Origin: Thiocystis violacea | GTDB taxonomy: Bacteria; Pseudomonadota; Gammaproteobacteria; Chromatiales; Chromatiaceae | Length of the DNA: 64,000 nucleotides | Direction: 5' to 3' | NCBI RefSeq assembly: GCF_016583565.1 | Contig: NZ_NRRF01000003.1 | Location: 112,278 to 176,277 of the forward strand | Shown: one piece after another, positions 1-9,520 of the stretch | Position numbering within the stretch: position 1 is the first letter of the stretch | How the letters are laid out: each line of letters begins with the position of its first letter | The notes under the pieces: model-generated | Told to the model about the DNA's origin: nothing | The model's database searches: none | Seen by the model: only the letters and a program-made list of their open reading frames with translations | Position numbers and translations under genes: made by a program

Positions 1-442
1 GGACGGGACGAGGGAATCATGAGGTCACTTTGCCATGGGCTCGACGCCTTGTCTCGCGCTCGGTCCGCGCGCGGATGCGGCGGCAGGCGCGGGGGCCTCG
101 CCTCCAACAGGCGCATCGGACAGGGGCGGACAGAGTCTCACCTGAGAATATAATTCAATGATTATATGCGAGTTTCTCGCGCGCCGGTGTCGCTTGAACG
201 AACGACTCGCGGTATATTGCAGCGCAGCATCGCGGCTGAATCGGCTCACGCACGCTGCCGCCGCGCCCTCTCTTCAACGGGGCCGTGTGCCCCGCTTGAT
301 TCCAGCCACCGCGGTCGCAACCCGATAGTGATCGCAAGCACCGACCGATCCCGAACCCCGACTGATCCCGAACCGACTGATCCCGAACATCGATTCGATC
401 CTCATCACACCTCGGACGCACATCTGACTGGATAGCCTTGGA
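1..442. other. Non-coding leader, no supportable gene
   Basis: I see no gene I can support here. Positions 344-388 contain three near-identical copies of ACYGATCCCGAAC (344-356, 361-373, 376-388), a short tandem repeat just ahead of the first gene. An AT-rich patch at about 147-168 stands out from the GC-rich surroundings and could be promoter DNA, but no clear -35/-10 pair is visible. Confidence 0.5.
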
Positions 443-1693
443 ATGTCACGTATCAAGCTCGAGTTCCCGAACGCCGATGGCCAGACCCTGGTCGGTTTGC
501 TGGAGACGCCGCCGGAGCGGGTTCCAGTCGCCCGCTATGCCCTCTTCGCCCACTGCTTCACCTGCAGCAAGGACGTGGCCGCCGCCAGCCGCATCAGCCG
601 CGCGCTCGCCGCGCGCGGGATCGCCTCCCTCAGGTTCGACTTCACCGGACTGGGGAACAGCGACGGCGACTTCGCCAACACCAACTTCTCATCTAATGTG
701 CAGGATCTGCTCGCCGCGGCGCGCAAGCTCGAGCAGGACTTCGAGGCGCCGGCGCTGCTCATCGGCCACAGTCTGGGCGGGGCCGCCGTGCTGGCCGCCG
801 CGCCTCAGCTCCCCTCCGTGGAGGCGGTCGTGACCATCGCGGCACCCGCCACGGCCTCGCATGTCCAGCACCTGCTCAGCGGGGCGCGCGGTCAGCTCGA
901 GGACGAGGGCGAGGCGGAGATCAAGATCGGTCTGCGCCGCTTCCGCATCAAGAAACAGCTGCTCGACGACCTGGCCCGCTATGGCGACGCGGATCACATT
1001 CGACACCTGAACCGCGCCCTTCTGGTCTTCCATTCGCCGCTCGACACCATCGTCGATATCGCGGAGGCCGCCAAGATCTACCAGGCCGCGCGACACCCCA
1101 AGAGCTTCATCTCGCTCGACAACGCCGATCATATGCTCAGCAACCGCGAGGACGCCGAATACGTCGCGGAGACCCTGGTCGCTTGGGCGAGCCGCTATCT
1201 GGGGCTCGGCAGGCACGCCTTCGAGCCCAGCACGGGCACCGCGCCCAAGGTCGCGTCGGGCGAGGTCATGGTCACGGAGATCGACACCAACTTCCTGCGT
1301 GGTCTCTATACGGAGCACCACCAATGGCTGGCCGACGAGCCCGCCGCCGTCGGCGGCTCGGACCTCGGCCCCTCGCCCTACGACCTGCTCCTCATGGCGC
1401 TGGGGGCCTGCACCTCCATGACGTTGCGCCAGTATGCCAAGCGCAAGGGCATCGACCTGGACGACGTGGAGGTGATGCTGCGCCATGAGCGCAACTATGC
1501 GAACGACTGCGGGGACTGCGAGGCGAAGCTCACCAAGGTCGATCGGATCGTCCAGCGCATCAACATCCACGGCAATCTCAGCGTCGCCGAACGCGCACGC
1601 TTGCTGGAGATCGCCGAGCGCTGCCCGGTGCATCGCACGCTGGATGCCATGCCCTTGATCGAGACGCGCTACGTCGAGGACGACTCGCACTGA
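443..1693 (+). CDS. Alpha/beta hydrolase fused to OsmC-family peroxidase domain
   Basis: This 416-residue protein joins two known modules. Residues about 1-250 are an alpha/beta hydrolase with the nucleophile elbow GHSLGG (Ser110), an Asp in SPLDTIV and a His in NADHM that would complete the triad. Residues about 270-410 are an OsmC/Ohr-type domain, with Cys323 in LGACTS and Cys394 in CPVH as the expected redox pair. OsmC proteins reduce organic hydroperoxides; the hydrolase substrate is unknown. This bifunctional architecture occurs in many proteobacteria. The gene stands alone and is convergent with the next gene. The assignment rests on both sets of catalytic residues being intact; the physiological substrate is not inferable. 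Confidence 0.9.
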   Translation: MSRIKLEFPNADGQTLVGLLETPPERVPVARYALFAHCFTCSKDVAAASRISRALAARGIASLRFDFTGLGNSDGDFANTNFSSNVQDLLAAARKLEQDFEAPALLIGHSLGGAAVLAAAPQLPSVEAVVTIAAPATASHVQHLLSGARGQLEDEGEAEIKIGLRRFRIKKQLLDDLARYGDADHIRHLNRALLVFHSPLDTIVDIAEAAKIYQAARHPKSFISLDNADHMLSNREDAEYVAETLVAWASRYLGLGRHAFEPSTGTAPKVASGEVMVTEIDTNFLRGLYTEHHQWLADEPAAVGGSDLGPSPYDLLLMALGACTSMTLRQYAKRKGIDLDDVEVMLRHERNYANDCGDCEAKLTKVDRIVQRINIHGNLSVAERARLLEIAERCPVHRTLDAMPLIETRYVEDDSH

Positions 1694-1742
1694 GGCGGCT
1701 TGGTCACCGACAGGCGCGCGGCGGCGCACCGACCGCCGGCGC

Positions 1743-1773
1743 GATGCCCGGGAGCCATGACATCCTGGGCATC
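1743..1773. terminator. Hairpin between convergent genes
   Basis: GATGCCCGGGA and TCCTGGGCATC form an 11-bp stem with one mismatch around a 9-nt loop, between two converging stop codons at 1693 and 1778. There is no T-tract, so a terminator role is an inference from position. Confidence 0.4.
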
Positions 1774-1777
1774 GGCA

Positions 1778-3343
1778 TCAATCCGGCCGATAGCGGTAGA
1801 GCCACCAGGTGTGCAGCGGACGACGGCAGGCTGGGCGGCCCCCTTCCTGCAAGGTCCGTCTCGGACAATCGAAGAACACACGCGCCTGCTCGGCCCGGAA
1901 GCCCGCAATCGGGGGAGGCGCGGCGAAGCGGGTCACCAGCCAAAAAGGCCCGAATAGCTCACCCGGACGCACGCGCGGCGCGATCTGACCTCGTAGATAT
2001 TCCGAGGGACGGGTGAGACCCGGCCACTGGGTCGCATCGAGGTCGGGTCGATAGAACCTCAGCATCGCGGTCGTCTGGTAACGGTCCGCATAGACCGGCG
2101 CATCCAGCTCGCCGGCGATCCGCGCCAGCTCGGCAAAGCCGTGAGTCTCGCGCAGGATGCGGTTCTGACTGTCTGGCAGCGGCAAGGCGTCGGTCGCGGC
2201 ATGGAAGGCGTAGAGACTCACGAGCAAGAGGTTGACGCCAGCCGCGGCGGCGACCCAGATGCGGACTGGACGCAGCCAAACCGCGAGCAGGGGCGCCGCG
2301 GACATGAGATAGACGACTGGCCAATTGGCCTCCACCTCGCTCACCAGGGACACGGGACCGAAGAAGGCCAAGGGGAAGCCGGTCGCGGCGATCAGCAATG
2401 CTCGGGCAGACCCTGACAAGGCCGGCGCGCTGTCGGCGCCCACCGAGCGGAGCCGACCCACGCGCCGAATGAGCATCGCAACCAGCATGGCGCCCCAGAA
2501 CCCGAGCTGAGTGCCGACATAGCCGAGCAGGCTGCCGAGCCGCTCGAGCGCGGATTGCGGCCCTTCATGGTCGATGGCATCCGCCTCCGGCGCCGCGAAG
2601 CCGGCCACCTCGATCGAGAAGCCATGACCAAACTGAAAGCCCATGGTCAGCCAATCGTGCTGGGCATTCCAAAGGATGTTGGGCGAAAAGACCAGGAGCG
2701 CCGCCAGCCCGCCCAGGTAGGGCCAAGGCGTGCGCAAGGCCCGCCAGTCCGCAACCAGGATGGCCCAGAGGAAGACCGGGCCGACGAGCACCATGGTGTA
2801 CTTGCCGAGCAGCCCGAGCCCGGTCGCCACGCCCGCTGTCACCCAGCGGCGCCTGTCGCCCGCCAGGGCGCGCTCCGCCTCATGCAGGGCCAACGCCCAA
2901 GCAAGCGCAAGCGCGGTCTCTGGCGTGATTAGGACACCGCCGGCGAGCCCCGGCAGGGTCGCGAAGGCAAGCAGCAGTGCGAGACTCAGATCTCTTGACC
3001 GAGTCAGTCCGGCGTTGAGGTAGAGCCTGGCAAGCACGAGCAGCGTGAGCGTGCTGGCGAGGATCCCCCCGAGTCGCGCCATCAGCGCGGAGCCCGGTTC
3101 GAGCAGAGTCCCGAGCCCCAAGAGGGCGACGCCTGGCGGATGGTCGAAGTAACCCCAGGCGAGGCTGCGTGCCCAGTCGAAGTAATAGGCCTCATCCTGG
3201 GTCACGGGCATGAAGGCGGCGATGGCGATGCGCCACAGAGTCATGGCGGCGATCAGCATCAGGGGCACGCGCCAGAGCGAGGCAGGCGTTGGCGCGGCCG
3301 GTCTAGGAGTGCTCGGCGATCGGTCGGTCGAGGCTGGGTTCAT
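1778..3343 (-). CDS. ArnT/PMT-like membrane glycosyltransferase (GT39/GT83 type)
   Basis: This 521-residue polytopic membrane protein has the features of dolichyl/undecaprenyl-phosphate-sugar transferases. An acidic motif (QDEAYYFDW) lies in the first periplasmic loop after TM1, followed by DHPPG and about ten further hydrophobic segments, then a soluble C-terminal domain. Such enzymes move a sugar from a polyprenyl-phosphate donor to lipid A, another glycan or a protein in the periplasm. It is divergent from a GT2-GtrA gene at 3589, which probably makes the polyprenyl-linked donor; that pairing is common. The acceptor cannot be told from sequence. The start ATG is at 3343. Confidence 0.85.
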   Translation of the reverse strand: MNPASTDRSPSTPRPAAPTPASLWRVPLMLIAAMTLWRIAIAAFMPVTQDEAYYFDWARSLAWGYFDHPPGVALLGLGTLLEPGSALMARLGGILASTLTLLVLARLYLNAGLTRSRDLSLALLLAFATLPGLAGGVLITPETALALAWALALHEAERALAGDRRRWVTAGVATGLGLLGKYTMVLVGPVFLWAILVADWRALRTPWPYLGGLAALLVFSPNILWNAQHDWLTMGFQFGHGFSIEVAGFAAPEADAIDHEGPQSALERLGSLLGYVGTQLGFWGAMLVAMLIRRVGRLRSVGADSAPALSGSARALLIAATGFPLAFFGPVSLVSEVEANWPVVYLMSAAPLLAVWLRPVRIWVAAAAGVNLLLVSLYAFHAATDALPLPDSQNRILRETHGFAELARIAGELDAPVYADRYQTTAMLRFYRPDLDATQWPGLTRPSEYLRGQIAPRVRPGELFGPFWLVTRFAAPPPIAGFRAEQARVFFDCPRRTLQEGGRPACRRPLHTWWLYRYRPD

Positions 3344-3588
3344 TGCCTGTCTGCCTTACGTGGAATCTCTCGCCGGCCCACGGCTCGGCTCCAGAGGGGT
3401 TAGAATGCGCGTCCCATCGCGCTGCCGGCCAACCGAGCATGCACCCAGCCTTGGCCAGCCCGGCCGAGTCTTGGCAGGGACCACGGCCCCGCACCCGCGA
3501 GGACACCGCCATCGGGACCGAGACGCGGGGCGAATCTTGACACAGACACCGGCCTCGAGGCCCGCAAACCGCTTTCAGGCGCTCTCTC

Positions 3589-4722
3589 ATGACCGACCCC
3601 ACGACCCGTCTCGCCCCCTGCCAGCCGCCAGAACTCGCCATCATCGTACCAACGTACCGGGAGGTCGACTCGGTCGAAGAGCTGTCGCGGCGGGTCGCGG
3701 AGGTGCTGGAAGGCGTCGCCTGGGAGCTGATCTTCGTCGATGACGATTCGCCCGACGGCACGGCCGAGCGCGCTCGCGCCCTGGCCCGCACGGACGCGCG
3801 TATCCGCGTGATTCAGCGCATCGGCCGGCGCGGTCTCTCCTCGGCCTGCATCGAGGGGATGCTCGCCACTTCGGCGCCCTTTCTCGCCGTGATGGACGGC
3901 GACCTGCAGCACGACGAGCAGCTCTTGCCGCGCATGCTCGCAGCCATCAAGGCGGAGGAGTTGGATATCGTCGTCGGCAGCCGCTACGTCGCGGGCGGCG
4001 ACGTGGGCACCTGGAATGCCCGGCGCCAGTCGATGAGCCGGCTCGCGACCCGGATCGGCCAGATCCTCATCCGCGTGGAGCTGCAAGACCCCATGAGCGG
4101 CTTCTTCATGGTCCGGGCGGACGTCGTCAGGGCGTGCGTGCGACGCCTCACGGGCGTCGGCTTCAAGATCCTGCTGGACATCTTCTCGGCGGCCGAGCAG
4201 CCGCTGCGCTTCAAGGAGCTACCTTTCAGCTTCCGCCAGCGCCATGCCGGCAGCAGCAAGCTGGACAACGCGGTGCTCTGGGAGTACCTGCTGATGCTGA
4301 CGCAAAAACTCATCGGCCCACTGATCCCGGTGCGCTTCATCGCCTTTTCGCTCATCGGCGCACTGGGCGTCTTCGTTCACATGGCGGTCCTCTGGCCGAT
4401 GCTGCATTGGCTGGGCAACGAGGCCTTTCTGCTCGGCCAAAGCACGGCGACCCTGGTCGCCATGACCAGCAACTTCTTCCTCAACAACATCCTGACCTAC
4501 CGCGACATGCGGCTGCGCGGACGCCAGCTCCTCTGGGGCTGGCTCAGCTTCGTGGCGACCTGCAGCGTCGGCGCGCTCGCCAACGTCGGCATCGCCGACT
4601 ACCTCTTCCAAGAGGGACACTCCAGCTGGTTCCTCTCGGCCTTGGCTGGAATCCTGGTCGGCGCTGTCTGGAACTATGCGGTGACGGCGGTCTACACCTG
4701 GAAACGGCCAAAGACGGCGTGA
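3589..4722 (+). CDS. Polyprenyl-phosphate glycosyltransferase (GT2) with GtrA membrane domain
   Basis: This is a 377-residue protein. Residues about 15-240 form a GT-A fold GT2 domain of the dolichol-phosphate mannosyltransferase type: IIVPTYRE at the start, VDDDSPDGT for nucleotide binding, and MDGDLQHD carrying the metal-binding acidic residues. Residues about 245-375 are four transmembrane segments of the GtrA family (SNFFLNNILTYR is typical). It would transfer a hexose from a nucleotide sugar to polyprenyl phosphate on the cytoplasmic side and assist flipping. The divergent ArnT/PMT-like gene at 1778-3343 is the likely user of the product. Confidence 0.88.
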   Translation: MTDPTTRLAPCQPPELAIIVPTYREVDSVEELSRRVAEVLEGVAWELIFVDDDSPDGTAERARALARTDARIRVIQRIGRRGLSSACIEGMLATSAPFLAVMDGDLQHDEQLLPRMLAAIKAEELDIVVGSRYVAGGDVGTWNARRQSMSRLATRIGQILIRVELQDPMSGFFMVRADVVRACVRRLTGVGFKILLDIFSAAEQPLRFKELPFSFRQRHAGSSKLDNAVLWEYLLMLTQKLIGPLIPVRFIAFSLIGALGVFVHMAVLWPMLHWLGNEAFLLGQSTATLVAMTSNFFLNNILTYRDMRLRGRQLLWGWLSFVATCSVGALANVGIADYLFQEGHSSWFLSALAGILVGAVWNYAVTAVYTWKRPKTA

Positions 4723-4744
4723 GGGCGGGCGGATGGGCGTCGAT

Positions 4745-6244
4745 TCAGGAGGCGACGACGACCTGGTTGCGCCCGGAGCGCTTGGCGTCGTAGAGCGAGC
4801 GATCGGCGGCCCGCACCAGGTCGAGGGGTTCGTCGAACCGATGCTCGCCGTCCATGTGCGAAGCGAGACCGATCGAGGTCGTGATGCGAAAGCGCGCGCC
4901 TGACTCACCGGCGTGCAGCGTCTCCTCGACAGCGGTGCGCAGCCGCTCGAACACCTTGAGCGCCGCCTCCACGCCATGCCCCGGCAGCAGGACGACGAAC
5001 TCCTCGCCGCCATAGCGCATGATGTGGTCACGCTCGCGCAGATTCTTCTTGAGCACGCCGGCCACCTTGACCAGCACGGTGTCGCCAACCACATGCCCCT
5101 GGGTATCGTTGACCTGCTTGAAGTGGTCCAGGTCGATGAAACCGAGGGTCAGGGGCCAGGCGTTGTCGATGGCGAGCGCGAACTCGACGTCCAGCACCTG
5201 ATCGAAGTGCCGCCGATTGTGCAGCCCCGTCAGGGCGTCATGGATGGCGGCCTTCTGCAGCAGCTCGGCCGCTTGCTCCATCTCGATCACGCGCTGATGG
5301 TGCTCGGCGGCCTGGTGGATCAGCCGCAGATTGCGGGTCGCCAGGATCTCGCGCGCCTGGTCGATCAAGCCGGCCGCCATCTCCGCGGACAGCACTTCGA
5401 GATCGAAGACCCCGCCCAGCTCTGGGAGCGCGATGAGGATGCCCTCGACGAGCACCTCCACTGCATCCGGCCCCAACCCCAGCCAGTCATTGGCGGAGCG
5501 TACGACCGCCTCCATGGCGCCCTCGCCCCCGTCCGAGAGGACGAATTCAGCGAGCTGACCGGCAACCGCGATCGGATGAATGAAGCGTTTTTGCTCCGCA
5601 TCGAGCGTGCTGTCGTCCGGATCGTGCACGGCGACCGCCGTCATGGCGAGACGCTCTGGCACGCCCCAATGACGCATCAGCCAGGCCCCCGCTTCGCCGT
5701 GGTCGCAGCCCAGGGTGTCGCGCTCCAGCTTCAGGAATGCGTCGTGCGAGTCGTACTGCTCGATGAGCGGGGCATAGCGTTCCGGCAGGGCGGCATAGAG
5801 GGCCAGGATGCCGAGGTCCTGGAGCAAGGCGGCGAGATAGAGTTCATCGAGAGAGCCGAGCCCGATCCGCTCACCGAGCATGCGGCTCGCCAGGGCCGAC
5901 ACCACCGCCCGCTTCCAGACCCGCTGCAGGTACCGCTGTCGCCCATTCGAGGCGCGATAGAGGTCGGACAGGGTGAAGCTCAGGGCCATGGTCATGGTCG
6001 AGTTGAGCCCGAGGAGCATGACGGCCTGGTGCAGGTTGGTCGTGGTCCTGCGCTGGGCATAGAGCGGCGAGTTGCAGACGCGGAGCATCCGGCTGGAGAG
6101 GGCGGGATCCTTCGCCAGGAGCCCGGCGAGCACGCCGATGTTCACATCGGGATCGCGCCCCATCTCGAGGATGCGCACCGCGACTCCCGGCAGTGTCGGT
6201 AGGTTCGGGCAATACGCCAGGGCGTTACGGACGTCGGGGGTCAT
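4745..6244 (-). CDS. HDOD-GGDEF signalling protein, probable diguanylate cyclase
   Basis: The first two-thirds (about residues 8-290) match the HDOD domain, a metal-free HD-related signalling fold. The last 160 residues are a GGDEF domain whose active site reads GGEEF, so cyclic-di-GMP synthesis is expected. An RERD sequence lies five residues upstream of GGEEF, the position of the product-inhibition I-site (RxxD). I place the start at ATG 6244 because GGGAAG lies 8 nt upstream; a GTG at 6253 is also in frame. There is no membrane segment, so it is cytoplasmic. The input signal is unknown. It is monocistronic, with converging neighbours on its 3' side. Confidence 0.88.
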   Translation of the reverse strand: MTPDVRNALAYCPNLPTLPGVAVRILEMGRDPDVNIGVLAGLLAKDPALSSRMLRVCNSPLYAQRRTTTNLHQAVMLLGLNSTMTMALSFTLSDLYRASNGRQRYLQRVWKRAVVSALASRMLGERIGLGSLDELYLAALLQDLGILALYAALPERYAPLIEQYDSHDAFLKLERDTLGCDHGEAGAWLMRHWGVPERLAMTAVAVHDPDDSTLDAEQKRFIHPIAVAGQLAEFVLSDGGEGAMEAVVRSANDWLGLGPDAVEVLVEGILIALPELGGVFDLEVLSAEMAAGLIDQAREILATRNLRLIHQAAEHHQRVIEMEQAAELLQKAAIHDALTGLHNRRHFDQVLDVEFALAIDNAWPLTLGFIDLDHFKQVNDTQGHVVGDTVLVKVAGVLKKNLRERDHIMRYGGEEFVVLLPGHGVEAALKVFERLRTAVEETLHAGESGARFRITTSIGLASHMDGEHRFDEPLDLVRAADRSLYDAKRSGRNQVVVAS

Positions 6245-6253
6245 CCCAGCCAC

Positions 6254-6627
6254 TTCCCGTGCTCATGGCCGGACGCGACCGTCCCAAGGGTCGGGACGGC
6301 CTGGCACGATCGAGCGGACGCGCGTGAGTGCGCACGCGGACGCATGAAAGGTCGGTATCGGTGCAAAATGGTCACCCTAGCCTCTACCCGTCTCGAGTAT
6401 TCGAGACCACGCGATACCCCAGGTGGGGCGCGTTCAATCCGGGCTGCGCCGCCGCATGACCGGCAGAAGGGGCGATAGACTGCCGGCAACGACCCTGTGA
6501 CAGCCCTGCATGAGGCTCGATCATACCCGGTGGATGCAGGCCCCGACAGCCTTAATTGGGGGCCGGCACCCGGGATGCCAGGCACCCTGGAAGACAGCGG
6601 CCCTCGCGGACCGCGGTGGACAGCACA
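6254..6627. other. Intergenic region, 374 bp
   Basis: It separates two minus-strand genes. I see no ORF with codon character and no convincing promoter. GC-rich self-complementary stretches near 6560-6595 could fold, but there is no T-tract. Confidence 0.4.
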
Positions 6628-7230
6628 TCACTTGGCAGCGGCCGATGCCTCCACGAAGGTGACGACGAAGGTGACGGGCACGGCCTCGCTGATGCTCGCC
6701 AAGCCAGCGATCTCGCGCAGCTTCTCCACGCTATCGCTGAGTCCGAATTTGGACGCATCCACGATCAGCGGCTTGGTGGTGGCAACCATGAGCGTGCCCG
6801 GGTCCAGCTTGGCCGCCATCACCGAGAGCGTCATCGGCTGCTCCGCGCCGTGCAGCAGCAGGGTGCCTTCCGCGCTGACTCGGGCGACCTCACCGACCTT
6901 GAGGTCGGCGAGGAGCTTCGGGTCGATCTTGGCCTTGATCTGCGCCTCCTTGTAGTCTGTCGTGTCGAAGAGGATCTCGCGCATCCGCTCGTTGCGGATC
7001 GGCACCAGGGTCTCGACACTGTCGAGCATGAGCCCGACCATCACCTGCCCATCGGGGTCGATGCGACCATGCATCTGCGTGAAGCTGTTGTTCTCGGCGA
7101 CATCCTTGGACTTGATGGTGACATAGGTGACAGCGGAGCGCTCAGGATCCAGACTCCAGTCGGCGAGCGCGGGGGCCGCGGCCAGGGCCGCGATCAGCAT
7201 CAGGGATAGGGACAGGGTCGATTTACGCAT
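6628..7230 (-). CDS. YceI-family periplasmic lipid/isoprenoid-binding protein
   Basis: This 200-residue exported protein has an N-terminal signal peptide (MRKS, hydrophobic core, cleavage after APALA) followed by the YceI lipocalin-like beta-barrel pattern (WSLDPERSAVTYVTIK opening, later DSVETLVPIRNERM and LHGAEQPMTL). YceI proteins bind long-chain amphiphiles or quinone-like lipids in the periplasm. ATG 7230 is chosen because GGAGGAGACC directly precedes it and because it gives a clean signal peptide; upstream in-frame codons do not. It is divergent from the deaminase gene at 7413. Confidence 0.85.
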   Translation of the reverse strand: MRKSTLSLSLMLIAALAAAPALADWSLDPERSAVTYVTIKSKDVAENNSFTQMHGRIDPDGQVMVGLMLDSVETLVPIRNERMREILFDTTDYKEAQIKAKIDPKLLADLKVGEVARVSAEGTLLLHGAEQPMTLSVMAAKLDPGTLMVATTKPLIVDASKFGLSDSVEKLREIAGLASISEAVPVTFVVTFVEASAAAK

Positions 7231-7412
7231 GGTCTCCTCCGTTCGGCGGTTGATCATCGGGTTCTTGCGAAGCGTCGAGGTTGGCGCCTGTCGGCGAGTC
7301 GTTCGCCCTGCCGCGTGATCCGCGTCGGCAACCAATCCGCGTCAACAACTTGGAACCGAAATCCAGAGAAACAAGCGGTCCGGAACCGAACCGCGAGCTG
7401 CGAGAGAGCCAG

Positions 7413-8003
7413 ATGCACCGCATTCAGATCGCCCCTCCTCATTGGCTGGACGCCTTCATCAGCGCACGCGAGACGCCCCTCGCCAGCGACCAGGCGCGGA
7501 TGCGGCTGGTCCTCGATCTCACCCGCGAGCACATCCGCAACGGCTCTGGCGGCCCCTTCGGCGCGGCGCTCTTCGATGCCCAGAGCGGCGCGCTGATCGG
7601 GGTCGGGGTCAATCTGGTGGTTGCGTCCCGCTGCTCGATCGCCCATGCGGAGATGGTCGCGATCGCCGGCGCCCAACAGCGGCTGGGCGCCTATGACCTC
7701 AGTCGGGTGGTCGCTGGCGGCTGTGTCATCTATAGCAGCGCCGAGCCCTGCGCCATGTGCCTGGGCGCGCTACCCTGGTCGGGCGTCGAGCGGCTGGTGT
7801 GCGCGGCGCGCGACGAGGATGCACGCGCGGCAGGCTTCGACGAAGGGCACAAGCCCTGGGACTGGATCGAGGGCTACCGCCGCCGTGGGATCGAGGTGAC
7901 GCGTGATGTCCTGCGCGAGGACGCCATCGCCCTTCTCCAGGCCTATGCCGCGGCCGGCGGCGAGATCTATGGTCCGGCCGACCGGGGCGGGAAGCCGGGC
8001 TGA
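7413..8003 (+). CDS. Guanine deaminase-like nucleoside/nucleobase deaminase
   Basis: This 196-residue cytidine-deaminase-fold enzyme has a complete zinc site: His78-Ala-Glu80 (HAEMVAI) and Cys113/Cys116 (EPCAMCLGA). The segment after the second cysteine (SGVERLVCAARDEDARAAGF) resembles bacterial GuaD-type guanine deaminases more than TadA, so conversion of guanine to xanthine in purine salvage is the best guess. Other small deaminases share the fold. The start at 7413 puts residue 1 shortly before the conserved domain; an upstream in-frame start at 7281 would add 44 residues of no visible relation. Its 3' end overlaps the convergent gene ending at 7967. Confidence 0.8.
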   Translation: MHRIQIAPPHWLDAFISARETPLASDQARMRLVLDLTREHIRNGSGGPFGAALFDAQSGALIGVGVNLVVASRCSIAHAEMVAIAGAQQRLGAYDLSRVVAGGCVIYSSAEPCAMCLGALPWSGVERLVCAARDEDARAAGFDEGHKPWDWIEGYRRRGIEVTRDVLREDAIALLQAYAAAGGEIYGPADRGGKPG

Positions 8004-8383
8004 TCCGCGGAATCCGGCGGCAGGATGATCATCCGCTCGACGTCGGCGAGCCGGATCTGGCGGCCGTCGAGGGTCACGAGCCGGCGCCCCTGGATGCTGC
8101 CACGACGCACGCGATAGGTCGTGAGCTGCCCGGTGTTGGCGTTGACCACCTGGACCTGCACCACTTCCCGCTCTTGCCGCCAGCCCTGCAAGAGGCCCAG
8201 GACACTGCCGAGGGCCATCGCGGCCACGACGATGGCGGCCGCCAAGCGGATCGCCCCGCGCGGGACGAGTGGCGGGCGCGCCGGCTCCAAGCCGCGAGCA
8301 ACGCGATCCCGATGCCAGCGCGCGCGCAGCACGCCATAGGCACCGAGTACCACCAACAGGGTCAGCAGGAGTTTTCCGATCAT
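7967..8383 (-). CDS. Small membrane protein of unknown function
   Basis: I do not recognise this 138-residue protein. It begins with a hydrophobic segment (GKLLLTLLVVLGAYGVL), has a positively charged cytoplasmic-type loop, and a second hydrophobic segment at about 46-66. A soluble C-terminal half contains VVNANTGQLTTYRVRRGSI and a second strand-rich stretch ending in DVERMIILP. That tail looks like a compact beta domain. Its 3' end overlaps the deaminase tail by 37 bp. No operon partner is apparent. Confidence 0.65.
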   Translation of the reverse strand: MIGKLLLTLLVVLGAYGVLRARWHRDRVARGLEPARPPLVPRGAIRLAAAIVVAAMALGSVLGLLQGWRQEREVVQVQVVNANTGQLTTYRVRRGSIQGRRLVTLDGRQIRLADVERMIILPPDSADQPGFPPRSAGP

Positions 8384-8510
8384 GGCGAGCCCGCCTTACA
8401 GGAATGCCGTCCAGCGCCGAAGCGATGCCCACGCCTGGGTTGCGGCGCCGCGAGCGGTGGACTTACCATCCCTCAATCTCGACGGGGTCATCCGCGAACG
8501 CCCAAGAGTC

Positions 8511-9218
8511 ATGTACCATCCATTGTCCACCTTTTTTCTCGCGTTCGCCCTGCTCGTGAGCGCCTGCACGGAGCCGGCGCCACCGACTCTGAGCCTCTAC
8601 AGCGCCGTGCATACGGGCGACCTGGATCAGGTGATGCGTCACCTCTACTGGGATACGGACGTCAATCAAGCGGACGTCAATGGCGACTACCCGCTCCATG
8701 TCGCCGCGCGCGATGGCCGGGTGCGCATCGCCCGCGAGCTGGTGGAGCATGGTGCTGATCCGCAGACCCGCGACGCCGCTGGCCAGACGGCGATGCGCGT
8801 CGCCCTGACCAACGGCAGGACGCAGGTCGCGCAGATGCTGATCGAGCACGGGGCGGCGCTCGACGCCCAGGCGATGCTCGCCGAGCTGGTCGAGGCTGGC
8901 GTCGCCGACCGGGATAGCTTCGCGCTGCTGTTGCGCCGCGGTGCGAGCCTGAACCAGCGTGATGCCGGGGGCCGCACGCTGCTGCACCTCGCCATCGCGG
9001 CGGGCCAGCTGGACACGGTGGCGCGCCTCATCATGCTGGGCGCCGACGTGAGCGAGCCCAGCGCACAGGGGCAACGCCCTCTGACGCTCGCCCTGGAGCT
9101 GGCGAGTCGCGGAGGCAAGGACAGTCGCGACATCGTCGATCTGCTCGAGCGCAACGGCGCGGCGCGCGGACAGGTCGGCGCCACCTCATCACCCGAGACA
9201 CAGGGGAAACCAGAATGA
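8511..9218 (+). CDS. Ankyrin-repeat lipoprotein
   Basis: This is a 235-residue protein. Starting at ATG 8511 it has a lipoprotein signal ending in the lipobox VSAC (Cys at residue 19), so it should be acylated and anchored in the envelope. The mature part consists of ankyrin repeats: SLYSAVHTGDLDQVMRHL, then DVNGDYPLHVAARDGRVRIA, DAAGQTAMRVALTNGR, DAGGRTLLHLAIAAGQ and GADVSEPSAQGQRPLTLAL. Ankyrin repeats mediate protein-protein binding; the partner is unknown. Its stop codon overlaps the start of the next gene (ATGA at 9215), so the two are translationally coupled. A longer in-frame ORF starts at 8382 but would bury the signal peptide. Confidence 0.82.
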   Translation: MYHPLSTFFLAFALLVSACTEPAPPTLSLYSAVHTGDLDQVMRHLYWDTDVNQADVNGDYPLHVAARDGRVRIARELVEHGADPQTRDAAGQTAMRVALTNGRTQVAQMLIEHGAALDAQAMLAELVEAGVADRDSFALLLRRGASLNQRDAGGRTLLHLAIAAGQLDTVARLIMLGADVSEPSAQGQRPLTLALELASRGGKDSRDIVDLLERNGAARGQVGATSSPETQGKPE

Positions 9219-9508
9219 CCGAAAAGGTCGAAGACCTGACCGTCACTTACACGGAAGACGGCATCGAAACCACGAAGGAGCTGGACAAGGTCATCCTGTC
9301 CAAGGGGAGTTGGACGACCATCCTCTTCCGCTACCAGGATTGGGACCGCGCCAAGGGCGAATACGGCCCGGAGCGCTACACCATCCGTCGCTATCAAAAA
9401 CGCGCGGGCGAGTACCGCCAGCAGTCCAAATTCAACATTTCCAGCCGGGCGCAGGCGCAATCCCTGGTCGAGGCACTGCAAGGCTGGCTGGATGCCGATA
9501 CCGACTGA
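9215..9508 (+). CDS. Conserved hypothetical small protein
   Basis: This acidic 97-residue soluble protein has no signal or membrane segment and I do not recognise its family. Predicted strands (DLTVTYTEDG, SWTTILFRYQDW, RYTIRRYQKRAGEYR) followed by an amphipathic helix at the C-terminus suggest a small alpha/beta fold. It is coupled by ATGA to the ankyrin lipoprotein and followed 12 nt later by lpxH, so the three may form an operon. Confidence 0.75.
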   Translation: MTEKVEDLTVTYTEDGIETTKELDKVILSKGSWTTILFRYQDWDRAKGEYGPERYTIRRYQKRAGEYRQQSKFNISSRAQAQSLVEALQGWLDADTD

Positions 9509-9520
9509 TGCGTCGGTAGG

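Noticed and set aside
25..249. Minus-strand 74-codon frame at the window start
   Set aside because: No family resemblance, no ribosome-binding site at its start, and low-complexity Ala/Pro/Arg content; it could be a gene tail but nothing supports it.
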